Assembly: GCA_017656345.1 (NCBI GenBank)
Contig: JACDNZ010000019.1
Location: forward strand, 1-34,359
From: Thermosipho sp. (in: thermotogales)
GTDB lineage: Bacteria; Thermotogota; Thermotogae; Thermotogales; Fervidobacteriaceae
Length of the DNA: 34,359 bases
Direction: 5' to 3'
Shown here: positions 8,532 to 16,144 of the stretch, piece by piece
How positions within the stretch are numbered: the stretch's first letter is position 1
Layout: each line of letters starts with the position of its first letter
Program-made: the position numbers and the translations under genes
The notes under the pieces: model-generated
Told to the model about the DNA's origin: nothing
The model's database searches: none
Seen by the model: only the letters and a program-made list of their open reading frames with translations

Positions 8532-9824
8532 TCACTCCTCTCGCATTAATGTTTCAATAATTTCATAAAACTCATTTGCAATTTCATTTGATTTTTTATA
8601 GTCTGGACCTTCAACTAAAATTCTAATAACAGGTTCTGTACCTGACGGTCTTATAATCACTCTATAATCTTTTATTGATTTTATTCTATTAGACACTATT
8701 TCATTTTTATATATTTCTTTATTTTTTACCTTTATATTCAACATGACCTGAGGATAATCTGGTATGACTTTTGAAAGTTCCGAAAGTGATTTGCCGATTT
8801 TAGTTAAAACATTTAAAATTTCCAGGGTAGTAATCAAACCATCTCCTGTTGTAGATCTATCAAGAAAAATAATATGTCCACTCCTTTCACCACCCAGAAC
8901 GTAATCGGAATGTATCATTTCACTTAATATATATCTATCGCCTACTTTTGTTCTAACTGTGTTTATATCATTTTCTTTTAAATATTTTTCCAAGCCCATA
9001 TTTGACAAAATAGTTAAAACAACTGTATTGTTATTTAATCTTCCCTCTTTTTTCATTTCAAGAGCTGTTATTCCCAAAATCTTATCTCCATGTACTTCCT
9101 CGCCTTGTTCATCAATAAAAATACACCTATCACCATCACCATCATAAAGAACCCCAATATATCCTTCCTTTAAACGTCCTCTAGCACTTTCAGGATGTGT
9201 AGAACCACATTCAGCATTAATGTTGACACCATCAGGTTCATTATTAATAACTTCAACAGAAGCCCCAAAACTTTTCAATATTGATGGATTTAATTTATAT
9301 GTCGCACCATTTGCAACATCAACCAAAAGCTTTACACCAGTTAAATCCAAATCCTTATAAAGGTTACGTACATAATTACTGTATTCTTCCTCAGCAAATT
9401 TGTATTCAATAACTTTACCAATCTTATTAAACGGTAAGTACTTCACTTCTTTCATCTCTTGCTCAATCTTTTCTTCAATCTCATCAGGTAATTTATAACC
9501 TCTAAAAATTACTTTTAAACCATTATACTCTGGTGGATTGTGAGATGCTGAAATCATGATACCAGCTGATTCTTCTAGTTTGGTAATTAACGCAAGAGCA
9601 GGGGTTGGCATAATTCCACATTTATATACATCAGATCCAGATGAAGTAAGTCCTGCTATTAAAGCTGCTTCCAACATATCACCGGAAATTCTGGTATCTT
9701 TTGCAACAAACACTTTTCCACCAACAATTTTTCCAACAGCATTACCCAACCTAAAAGCTATTTCAGGTGTTAAAAATTCATTTACTACCCCTCTTATTCC
9801 ATCCGTTCCAAAAAGTTTCACCAA
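8532..9824 (-). CDS. glmM: Phosphoglucosamine mutase
   Basis: About 430 residues. Converts glucosamine-6-phosphate to glucosamine-1-phosphate for UDP-GlcNAc and peptidoglycan synthesis. FGTDGIRG is at the N-terminus. [12 protein letters not shown] holds the phospho-accepting Ser94. The Mg-binding loop is DGDGDRC near 230. The substrate loop GGERSGHI and the phosphate-binding [10 protein letters not shown] near the C-terminus are present. The start is uncertain: TTG 9824 directly follows the pyrR stop, only 5 bases after GGAGG, while the next codon GTG 9821 is 8 bases from it and may be the true start. It sits between pyrR and the SufT-like gene. Confidence 0.96.
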   Translation of the reverse strand: MVKLFGTDGIRGVVNEFLTPEIAFRLGNAVGKIVGGKVFVAKDTRISGDMLEAALIAGLTSSGSDVYKCGIMPTPALALITKLEESAGIMISASHNPPEYNGLKVIFRGYKLPDEIEEKIEQEMKEVKYLPFNKIGKVIEYKFAEEEYSNYVRNLYKDLDLTGVKLLVDVANGATYKLNPSILKSFGASVEVINNEPDGVNINAECGSTHPESARGRLKEGYIGVLYDGDGDRCIFIDEQGEEVHGDKILGITALEMKKEGRLNNNTVVLTILSNMGLEKYLKENDINTVRTKVGDRYILSEMIHSDYVLGGERSGHIIFLDRSTTGDGLITTLEILNVLTKIGKSLSELSKVIPDYPQVMLNIKVKNKEIYKNEIVSNRIKSIKDYRVIIRPSGTEPVIRILVEGPDYKKSNEIANEFYEIIETLMREE

Positions 9825-10355
9825 TTATTCCTCCTTCTTAATTTTTACTATATATACTGCATCTTCACCATCAATTTCCTTTAATTTCACCTTAACAGAT
9901 TCAAATTTTTTAGAAGTTGGAATATTCTTACCAACGAAATCTGGCCTAATAGGAAATTCACGATGCCCACGATCTATCAGTACTGCAAGTCTTAATATAC
10001 TAGGCCTTCCTCTACTAGTTATTGCATCCATTGCTGCTCTTACTGTTCTACCAGTAAAAAGAACATCATCAACTAAAACTACATTCTTGTTATTCAGATC
10101 AAAATTTATCTCGCTATTATCTTCGGTTTTTCTCTTTTCATCATCCCTAAATGGGCTCACATCCAACTTCCCCAAAGGAACTTTTACACCCTCAAAAAAT
10201 TCAATATTTTCAACTATCCTTTTTGCAATATAATATCCACGAGTTAATATACCAATAATTACTAAATTTTCCGTCCCCTTATTTTTTTCAAGAATTTCAT
10301 GCGAAATCCTAATTAAAGATCTCTTTATATCATCCGCTTCCAAAATTTTCTTCAT
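9825..10355 (-). CDS. pyrR: PyrR bifunctional regulator / uracil phosphoribosyltransferase
   Basis: A 176-residue type I phosphoribosyltransferase fold. The PRPP loop is VVLVDDVLFTGRTVRAA (residues 92-108), and LTRG near 37-40 and SPFRDD near 67-72 are typical of PyrR. In other bacteria PyrR binds pyr mRNA leaders in response to UMP and also makes UMP from uracil and PRPP. No pyr biosynthetic genes are in the window, so its targets lie elsewhere; a separate upp is at 30016. ATG start; it abuts glmM and follows the beta-rich secreted protein gene without a gap. Confidence 0.93.
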   Translation of the reverse strand: MKKILEADDIKRSLIRISHEILEKNKGTENLVIIGILTRGYYIAKRIVENIEFFEGVKVPLGKLDVSPFRDDEKRKTEDNSEINFDLNNKNVVLVDDVLFTGRTVRAAMDAITSRGRPSILRLAVLIDRGHREFPIRPDFVGKNIPTSKKFESVKVKLKEIDGEDAVYIVKIKKEE

Positions 10356-11147
10356 CTAAAATTCCACCTCAATTATTACATCGTATCCATAAGGATGATT
10401 TTCATAATTCATCATAAGATCTACGGTCGATACACCTATATTTCCAAACGAATAAAATCCACTTACTTTCGCTTTTAAATTTCCTACCTTCAAAATAAAG
10501 TATCCTTTAACTTTATTATAGAATTCGTTAACTTTGTTATAATACTCTGGAGCCCAATAGCCTCCAAAAGAAATCATATCAAAATCAGCAGATCCTCCAA
10601 CATTAAATTGGAAATATTCTTGTTTGATATAACATAAATTAAATAACAAATCATATTGGCCAAAATCAAAGATCAAATCCAAACCTACATTCCCCTTAAA
10701 AAGCTGTCCAGGATAACCAGAATAAACTGAAAAATCGTCTAAAAATGCTCCAAGAATAACATTTTCAAAAACTTCACCGGAAAATCCTATGCCTATATTC
10801 ATTAGATATGTACTTGTTGATATGTCAGAATAATTAACAAATTTAAAATTCGCACCCCAATTTATTGTTCCATTTTCGCCACTTAAAGCATAACCTACCT
10901 CATTAATACTTTGACTACTGTCTTTAGAGGAAAATAAATAAAATCTACCTACCATGTTCTCCTCAAGCTCGTTGTAATAAATTCCAAAATTTGTTATCCA
11001 ACCATATACCCCTCCAAAAAATGTACCATATTCAAATCCCATCGCCGTATTTTGATTTAAAGAAAAAACAGGATTAGTTACAAATCTTATACCAAAAGAA
11101 AATATAGCAACAATTAATAATACCAAAATCAAAAATTTTTTAATCAT
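10356..11147 (-). CDS. Exported beta-rich protein, possible outer-sheath beta-barrel
   Basis: A 263-residue protein, family not recognised. Residues 1-19 ([19 protein letters not shown]) are a signal peptide. The rest alternates hydrophobic and polar residues and is rich in Tyr, Phe and Gly (for example [18 protein letters not shown]), as in transmembrane beta strands. The chain ends in Phe (IIEVEF), consistent with an outer-membrane insertion signal. This suggests a barrel in the toga, but that is inference. The ATG overlaps the 3' end of tgt by 8 bases, and its own stop directly abuts pyrR. Confidence 0.6.
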   Translation of the reverse strand: MIKKFLILVLLIVAIFSFGIRFVTNPVFSLNQNTAMGFEYGTFFGGVYGWITNFGIYYNELEENMVGRFYLFSSKDSSQSINEVGYALSGENGTINWGANFKFVNYSDISTSTYLMNIGIGFSGEVFENVILGAFLDDFSVYSGYPGQLFKGNVGLDLIFDFGQYDLLFNLCYIKQEYFQFNVGGSADFDMISFGGYWAPEYYNKVNEFYNKVKGYFILKVGNLKAKVSGFYSFGNIGVSTVDLMMNYENHPYGYDVIIEVEF

Positions 11148-12243
11148 AATACTTCAAAACCTCCCCTCTTAAATTTTCAAAAGTATCATTTTCAATTGAC
11201 TCTCTGATTTTCTTGCTCAAATCCATCATGAAATGCAAGTTATGAATTGTTAACAACATCTGCCCAAGAACTTCACCCCTATCAAATAAATGGCGAATAT
11301 AAGATCTCGAAAAGTTTCTACATGTATAACAGGTACAATTTTCATCAATTGGTGCCTTGTCAAACTTAAACTTTGCCGCTCTAATATTTTTCTTACCCTT
11401 CCAGGTTAACGCCTGTCCATGTCTTGCAACTCTAGTTGGAAGAACACTGTCAAAAATATCCACACCATTGTATACCAAATCAACTATCAATTTCGGTGAA
11501 CCTGCTCCCATAAAATACCTTGGCTTATTTTCAGGTAATAACGGAGCAGTAAACTCCGTCATCTTTAATGTTATATCGTATTCTTCTCCGACACTTAGCC
11601 CTCCAATTGCAAAACCATCAAAATCCAAACTTGTTATCTCCTTTGCACTTCTTTCTCTTAAATCATAATAAAAAGCACCTTGGACAATTCCAAAAATAGC
11701 TTGATCTGAAAGTTCCCTTATTCTAATTAAACTTCTTTCTGCCCATTTTGTTGTGAGTTCAAGAGCATACACTGCTTCATCATAACTAATCTCAGGTTCA
11801 GCACAATAATCAAAAGCCATTACTATATCTGAACCTATCGTATTTTGAATTTCCATTGAAAGTTCAGGTGTTATAAAATGTTTACTTCCGTCCAGAGGGG
11901 ATTTAATCCAAACTCCATCTTCGTTTATCTTTCTTCCCTTTCTTAAACTAAATACCTGAAATCCCCCACTATCAGTTAAAACCGGTTTATTCCAGTTAAT
12001 AAAATTATGTATCCCCCCATGAATCTTCATTATTTCCATTCCTGGCTTTAGATACAAGTGAAATGCATTACTTAAAATAATCTGTGCCCCAATTTCTTCT
12101 AAATCTCGAGGCATCATTAGTTTGACATTAGCATTAGTCCCCACAGGCATAAATGTTGGTGTTTCAACAACACCATGTGGAAGATGAATTCTACCACGTC
12201 TAGCTTTTCCAGATGTTTTTAATAATTCAAATTTCAAAGCCAT
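11140..12243 (-). CDS. tgt: tRNA-guanine transglycosylase (queuine tRNA-ribosyltransferase)
   Basis: A 367-residue protein. Exchanges guanine for preQ1 at the wobble base of GUN-anticodon tRNAs in queuosine synthesis. Visible motifs are [35 protein letters not shown] (Asp91), GGLSVGE for base recognition, and [12 protein letters not shown] with the nucleophilic Asp. The zinc site is CTCYTC (near 300) with a downstream Cys/His region ending in IHNLHF. The length is normal. The ATG lies 17 bases inside the 3' end of the cyclodeaminase-like gene, so translation is probably coupled. Confidence 0.97.
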   Translation of the reverse strand: MALKFELLKTSGKARRGRIHLPHGVVETPTFMPVGTNANVKLMMPRDLEEIGAQIILSNAFHLYLKPGMEIMKIHGGIHNFINWNKPVLTDSGGFQVFSLRKGRKINEDGVWIKSPLDGSKHFITPELSMEIQNTIGSDIVMAFDYCAEPEISYDEAVYALELTTKWAERSLIRIRELSDQAIFGIVQGAFYYDLRERSAKEITSLDFDGFAIGGLSVGEEYDITLKMTEFTAPLLPENKPRYFMGAGSPKLIVDLVYNGVDIFDSVLPTRVARHGQALTWKGKKNIRAAKFKFDKAPIDENCTCYTCRNFSRSYIRHLFDRGEVLGQMLLTIHNLHFMMDLSKKIRESIENDTFENLRGEVLKYYD

Positions 12244-12850
12244 TTTCTTTGATCAACTCCCGAATATCTTTGTATATACCTTGTGCTTCATTCTTCAATT
12301 CTTGAAGTTCAGATTTATAATTATCAACAAACTCTTCATCTTTTATAGATTTCAAATTAATTAAAACATTGTACATTGCTATCCTGAAAGCAGCTCTTGA
12401 AAGTTCCGCAGCTGAATAAGCATCTGATATTGCATTTTTATTTCCCCATTTACATGTAATTTGACAATATTTGAGAATATTTCTTGCTTCTCTTGCCAAT
12501 TCAAAAGGAACATCTGCCGCTTTTTTCAAAGCTTCTTGAAGTTTAATTCCTCTATCAGGATTATCTTTTGGTAACTTAATTGCTTCCATTACTTCATTAA
12601 ATGCTTCGATATCTTTAGATGCTATTTCTTGTAACTTATTTCTCGAATATTCCATGCTTTCTAAAACTTCTTCCATAACTTCTTGAAAATCTTCATACTT
12701 TTTCTTTCCAAGCGTTAGATTGGCCACCATTTGATTTAAAGAGGCTGCAAGTGCAGCAACAACGGCTCCTACTGCTCCTCCACCAGGAACAGGTGATTTT
12801 TCCGAAACTTTATCGCAAAACTCTTTAAGAGTCATATTTTTTATATCCAT
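12227..12850 (-). CDS. Cyclodeaminase/cyclohydrolase family protein (FTCD_C, FchA-like)
   Basis: A 207-residue all-helical protein. The signature [22 protein letters not shown] (near 17-38) marks the formiminotransferase-cyclodeaminase C-terminal family. [15 protein letters not shown] near 136-150 is the other conserved helix. Members remove ammonia from formimino-tetrahydrofolate or act as methenyl-tetrahydrofolate cyclohydrolases. It corresponds to T. maritima TM1560 as I recall. With no formiminotransferase domain or histidine-degradation genes nearby, a folate cyclohydrolase role is at least as likely. ATG start with a GGAGGGG ribosome site; the 3' end overlaps tgt. Confidence 0.88.
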   Translation of the reverse strand: MDIKNMTLKEFCDKVSEKSPVPGGGAVGAVVAALAASLNQMVANLTLGKKKYEDFQEVMEEVLESMEYSRNKLQEIASKDIEAFNEVMEAIKLPKDNPDRGIKLQEALKKAADVPFELAREARNILKYCQITCKWGNKNAISDAYSAAELSRAAFRIAMYNVLINLKSIKDEEFVDNYKSELQELKNEAQGIYKDIRELIKENGFEI

Positions 12851-12865
12851 GTTTTCCCCTCCTAA

Positions 12866-13135
12866 TTAGCCGAAATTATAGTGTTTTTTCACAGGAGACT
12901 TTACCTTCCATTTACATCTCAAACCTTTGGGAAATTCAACCAAATCACCTTTTTTAATAACATAAACTGTTCCTTCTTCAGTTTCCACCTCAACTTCTCC
13001 TTCTAAAAAGTAGCATGTTTCCTTCTCATCGTAATACCAATTAAATTCTGAAATTTCTTTTGTCCATATTGGCCAGCTTTTTACTCCCAATTTTTCCAAT
13101 TCCTCTTTCGAAGGTCTCTTAATTTTGATTTCCAT
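12866..13135 (-). CDS. Small cupin-fold protein (DUF861 type)
   Basis: An 89-residue single-domain cupin. ETCYFLEGEVEVETEEG (about 38-54) and KKGDLVEFPKGLRCKWKV (about 61-78) are the two cupin motifs. WPIWTKEISEFNWYYD precedes them. It is very close to T. maritima TM1112, a structurally solved protein without known function. The usual His ligands are largely replaced, so an enzyme role is not evident. ATG start preceded by GGAGGTG. It lies 31 bases from the DUF368 gene and 15 from the cyclodeaminase-like gene. Confidence 0.88.
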   Translation of the reverse strand: MEIKIKRPSKEELEKLGVKSWPIWTKEISEFNWYYDEKETCYFLEGEVEVETEEGTVYVIKKGDLVEFPKGLRCKWKVKSPVKKHYNFG

Positions 13136-13166
13136 AACAAAACACCTCCAAATTAATTATAGCATA

Positions 13167-13922
13167 TTATCTATCAATTTTTTCTATTAATATTGATATA
13201 AAATACCCACCAAAAGCAAAAAGAAAACCTAAAATCACGTTTCCTTTCCCGTGAAACGTGGGAAAGATAGGATATAACGAACCAATAACTAATCCAAGTA
13301 CAAAATTATCCACAAAAACTTTATTTTTCTCAATTGCCCATCTTAAAAACTGAGTAACAAAATAAATTCCCATTAAAACTCCTAATCCCAAAATGACTAA
13401 AACATCATATTGTAAATTACTTACCGCTGAAATAGCTAGATCATATATGCCCATTATCAATAGCATTAAAGATCCACTCAAACCTGGAACAATCATAGCA
13501 GCACCACCTAAAAAACCCCCAAAAAGAATTTTTAAGCTCGAAATAGAAGAACTATGTGGCAAAAAATTTGGAATCAAAACTGTTAAAATTCCTAAAACAA
13601 TTGGAAAAACTTTAAAACTAATTTTCCTCATTAAATAAACTATCGAACCAAGAATTAAACCAAAAAAGAAAGAATACATATAAAAAGGAAATTTAGATAA
13701 AGCAAAATCAAAAAACTTTGCTCCAGAAAAGATCGAAAAAATAATACCCATACCAACAAATATGATAATTTTCAATCCACTTTTTTTCAATCTAAAAACT
13801 TGTGATATTGAAACAACTAACTCATCAAATATTCCAGTGATTACTGCCATAGTTCCTCCACTAACACCTGGTATCAAATTTGCCAAGCCCATTAGTATTC
13901 CACCTAAAAAATATTTAAACAC
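13167..13922 (-). CDS. DUF368 integral membrane protein
   Basis: About 251 residues with roughly eight membrane segments. Two copies of a glycine/proline motif are visible: GLANLIPGVSGGTMAVITG near the start and GGAAMIVPGLSGSLMLLIMG in the middle. This internal duplication is typical of DUF368; recent work links this family to polyprenyl-phosphate flipping, which I do not assert for this protein. The frame is open to GTG 13952, but I prefer GTG 13922: GGAG sits 8 bases before it, and 13952 coincides with the expected transcription start of the promoter at 13958-13963. It is the first gene of the long leftward run. A CACGTTTC/GAAACGTG inverted repeat (13236-13260) lies in its 3' part. Confidence 0.82.
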   Translation of the reverse strand: MFKYFLGGILMGLANLIPGVSGGTMAVITGIFDELVVSISQVFRLKKSGLKIIIFVGMGIIFSIFSGAKFFDFALSKFPFYMYSFFFGLILGSIVYLMRKISFKVFPIVLGILTVLIPNFLPHSSSISSLKILFGGFLGGAAMIVPGLSGSLMLLIMGIYDLAISAVSNLQYDVLVILGLGVLMGIYFVTQFLRWAIEKNKVFVDNFVLGLVIGSLYPIFPTFHGKGNVILGFLFAFGGYFISILIEKIDR

Positions 13923-13957
13923 TAAAATCACTCCTATATAAAAATTTGCCACTTTAT

Positions 13958-13963
13958 ATTATA
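13958..13963 (-). promoter_or_regulatory. -10 box for the 14-gene leftward run
   Basis: A minus-strand TATAAT lies about 36 bases before the preferred GTG of the DUF368 gene. The -35 region is poor (TTTATG near 13980-13985). A 12-base palindrome ATAGTATACTAT at 13961-13972 overlaps the -10 and could be an operator or simply AT-rich sequence. Confidence 0.45.
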
Positions 13964-13989
13964 GTATACTATGACTTCACATAAAAGAG

Positions 13990-14017
13990 TTGCAAAATCA
14001 AATTTTTATGGTAAAAT
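13990..14017 (+). promoter_or_regulatory. Promoter of tRNA-Ser(GGA) and probably rimP-nusA-fur
   Basis: TTGCAA (13990-13995), a 16-base spacer, then TAAAAT (14012-14017) with TGG just before it as an extended -10. The start would be near 14024, about 8 bases before the tRNA. The design matches the promoters of the other two tRNAs. No separate promoter is visible between the tRNA and rimP. Confidence 0.7.
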
Positions 14018-14031
14018 CTAATACGGATTCA

Positions 14032-14122
14032 GGAGAGGTGGCCGAGGGGTCGAAGGCGCACGCCTGGAGAGCGTGTGACGCCCACAAGGCGTCCGTGGGT
14101 TCAAATCCCACCCTCTCCGCCA
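14032..14122 (+). tRNA. tRNA-Ser (GGA) with encoded CCA
   Basis: Acceptor GGAGAGG (14032-14038) pairs with CCTCTCC (14112-14118), followed by discriminator G and encoded CCA (14120-14122). The anticodon stem CACGC/GCGTG encloses CTGGAGA with anticodon GGA at 14066-14068. A long variable arm GACGCC/GGCGTC marks a class II tRNA. The T arm GTGGG TTCAAAT CCCAC is complete. Confidence 0.97.
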
Positions 14123-14136
14123 GATGTTAAATTTTA

Positions 14137-14165
14137 CCGGGACTTTTGTCCCGGTTTAATGTTTA
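14137..14165 (+). terminator. Hairpin between tRNA-Ser and rimP
   Basis: CCGGGAC (14137-14143), loop TTTT, GTCCCGG (14148-14154): a perfect 7-bp G+C-rich stem followed by TTTAATGTTTATT. The T tract is interrupted, suggesting a partial terminator that ends the tRNA transcript while letting some transcription into rimP-nusA. Confidence 0.65.
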
Positions 14166-14181
14166 TTAGCGAGGTGAAATT

Positions 14182-14634
14182 ATGAAAAACCGAGAAATCA
14201 TTGATAAAGTAACAAAAATTGCTGAAAAGGCTGTGAAAAAATTCAATCTCGAACTTTTCGATGTTAAATACTATAACCAAGCTGGAAAATGGGTTTTAGA
14301 AATTATCATTGATAATCCTCTTGACTATGTCAGTACAAAAGACTGTGAAAATGTTTCAAGAGAAATTGAAAGCGAACTGGATAATTTAGAACTCATTCAT
14401 ACAAAATATTATTTAACCGTTTCTTCTCCCGGACTCGATAGGCCTTTAAGAAACATTCAGGATTTTATAAGGTTTAAAGGTCATAAAGCAAAAATCAAAA
14501 CAAAAAACAATGTGATAATTGGAGTAATATCAGAAGTTCACGATGAAACAATTACCATACAACTTGATAATAACAAAGTTGAAAAAATAAATTACTCAAA
14601 TATTGAAAAAGCAAACTTGGAAATTAATTTCTAG
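14182..14634 (+). CDS. rimP: Ribosome maturation factor RimP
   Basis: A 150-residue protein of normal length. LELFDVKYYNQAGKWVLEI (about 24-42) and LTVSSPGLDRPL (near 80-91) are the RimP signatures, and a C-terminal SH3-like domain follows. It is needed for 30S subunit maturation. ATG start with GAGGTGA upstream. It lies 60 bases after tRNA-Ser and 11 bases before nusA, the usual bacterial rimP-nusA order. Confidence 0.95.
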   Translation: MKNREIIDKVTKIAEKAVKKFNLELFDVKYYNQAGKWVLEIIIDNPLDYVSTKDCENVSREIESELDNLELIHTKYYLTVSSPGLDRPLRNIQDFIRFKGHKAKIKTKNNVIIGVISEVHDETITIQLDNNKVEKINYSNIEKANLEINF

Positions 14635-14645
14635 GAGGGATAAAA

Positions 14646-15680
14646 ATGAATCTGGATTTCTTAAGAGCATTAGAACAACTTGAAGAAGAAAAAGGTATAA
14701 AAGTAGACGAAATCATTCCTGTTATAGAAAAAGCCCTGGTAAGTGCTTACAGAAAAGACCATGGCGGTGAAAAAAACGTTGAAATAATAATTAACAGACA
14801 AACAGGCGAAATTGAAGTTTATCAACTTTTAGAAGTAGTAGACGAAGTTGAAAACGACAGAAAACAAATTTCATTGGAAGAAGCTCTAAAAATAAAATCA
14901 GATGCAACCATAGGAGATATAATTAAAAAAAGGCTCAACATCAAAAAATTTGGAAGAATTGCAGCTCAAACAGCAAAGCAAGTACTTATTCAAAAAATAA
15001 GAGAAATAGAAAAAGAAAAACAATTCGAAAAATATTCCGAATTAATAGGAAAAATAACAACTGCAGAGGTAATCAGAGTAACCCAGGATTGGGCTGATAT
15101 TAGAATTGGAAAACTTGAAACAAGACTTCCAAAAAAAGAGTGGATTCCTGGTGAAGAAATTGAACCTTCTTCACTCATAAAAGTATATATTAAAGATGTA
15201 AAAAAAGACAAAAAAGGGCCCAGAATTCTAGTTACAAGAACAAGTGAGGAATTTGTAAAAGGTCTTCTCGAACTTGAAGTACCCGAAATTGAAAATAAAA
15301 TAGTGGAAATAGTAAAAATCGTTAGAGAACCTGGTATTAGGACAAAAGTCGCTGTAAAATCAAACAATCCAAAAGTTGACCCTGTCGGTGCTTGTATCGG
15401 TGAAGAAGGAGTAAGAATTGCTGCTATTCTAAAAGAACTCAAAGGTGAAAAACTCGATATAATAAAATGGTCAGATGATCCAAAAGAATTTATTGCTGCA
15501 TCATTACAACCTGCTTCAGTTATTGAAGTAGAGATTCTGGATATTGAAAATAAGGCTTCAAGAGTAATAGTTCCACCAAATCAACTTTCTCTTGCAATTG
15601 GAAAAGGTGGGCAAAACGCAAGGCTTGCTGCAAAATTAACAGGTTGGAAAATTGATATAAAACCAATTATGAACATCTAA
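14646..15680 (+). CDS. nusA: Transcription termination/antitermination factor NusA
   Basis: A 344-residue protein. An N-terminal RNA polymerase-binding domain (to about 125) is followed by an S1 domain (GKITTAEVIRV to LVTRTSEEFV, about 133-205), then KH1 (PVGACIGEEGVRI near 245) and KH2 (LAIGKGGQNARLAAKLTGW, about 315-333). It lacks the acidic repeats of the E. coli protein, as is usual outside proteobacteria. It modulates pausing, termination and antitermination; its partner Rho is encoded at 30655. GGAGGG lies before the ATG. Downstream comes a Fur-family gene rather than ylxR-infB. Confidence 0.97.
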   Translation: MNLDFLRALEQLEEEKGIKVDEIIPVIEKALVSAYRKDHGGEKNVEIIINRQTGEIEVYQLLEVVDEVENDRKQISLEEALKIKSDATIGDIIKKRLNIKKFGRIAAQTAKQVLIQKIREIEKEKQFEKYSELIGKITTAEVIRVTQDWADIRIGKLETRLPKKEWIPGEEIEPSSLIKVYIKDVKKDKKGPRILVTRTSEEFVKGLLELEVPEIENKIVEIVKIVREPGIRTKVAVKSNNPKVDPVGACIGEEGVRIAAILKELKGEKLDIIKWSDDPKEFIAASLQPASVIEVEILDIENKASRVIVPPNQLSLAIGKGGQNARLAAKLTGWKIDIKPIMNI

Positions 15681-15691
15681 GGAGGAAAAAA

Positions 15692-16144
15692 ATGTATATA
15701 GAGGCTCTAAAAAAAGAACTAAAAGACAAAAAATACAGAATGACTCCTCAAAGAGAATTAGTATTAAAAGTTTTTATGGATAATGAATCAGAGCACTTAG
15801 GTGCCGAAGATGTTTACAGAATATTGTTTGCAAACAAACATTCTGTAAGTAAGGCAACGGTATATAGAACTATAGAACTTCTTGTAGAATTTGGCTTTTT
15901 AAGAAAGTTAGATTTTGGAGAAGGAATCTATAGATATGAACTTGCCAAAAAGAATAAAATGCACCATCATTTCATTTGTAAGCATTGTGGAAAAATTTTC
16001 GAAGTTGAAGAACATCATCTTGAATTAATAAAGCAAGAACTCGAAAGTCAAGGATTTGTGTTTGAAGATTTCGACTTCAAAATATATGGAATATGTCCAA
16101 AATGCAATAAAAAAATGAAGAATAAAAAAGAAAAGAAAAAATAA
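15692..16144 (+). CDS. Fur-family metal or peroxide-responsive repressor
   Basis: A 150-residue protein. The winged-helix DNA-binding domain (1-85) contains MTPQRELVLKVF and SKATVYRTIELLVEFG. Then comes a dimerisation domain with MHHHFICKHCG (H91-H93, C96, C99) and C135-P-K-C138, the four-Cys structural zinc site. Fur, Zur and PerR cannot be told apart with confidence. The C-terminal tail is Lys-rich (KKMKNKKEKKK). GGAGG lies before the ATG, 11 bases after nusA, so it probably shares that operon. Its last 97 bases overlap the convergent comEC. Confidence 0.9.
   Translation: MYIEALKKELKDKKYRMTPQRELVLKVFMDNESEHLGAEDVYRILFANKHSVSKATVYRTIELLVEFGFLRKLDFGEGIYRYELAKKNKMHHHFICKHCGKIFEVEEHHLELIKQELESQGFVFEDFDFKIYGICPKCNKKMKNKKEKKK

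Noticed and set aside
9556-10233. A 225-codon open frame on the plus strand opposite glmM and pyrR
   Set aside because: It lies fully antisense to two well-recognised genes, has low-complexity Ser/Leu/Pro composition and no ribosome site, so it is a shadow frame.
13236-13260. CACGTTTC / GAAACGTG inverted repeat near the 3' end of the DUF368 gene, considered as a terminator
   Set aside because: No T run follows on the coding strand and the downstream genes appear to be in the same operon.
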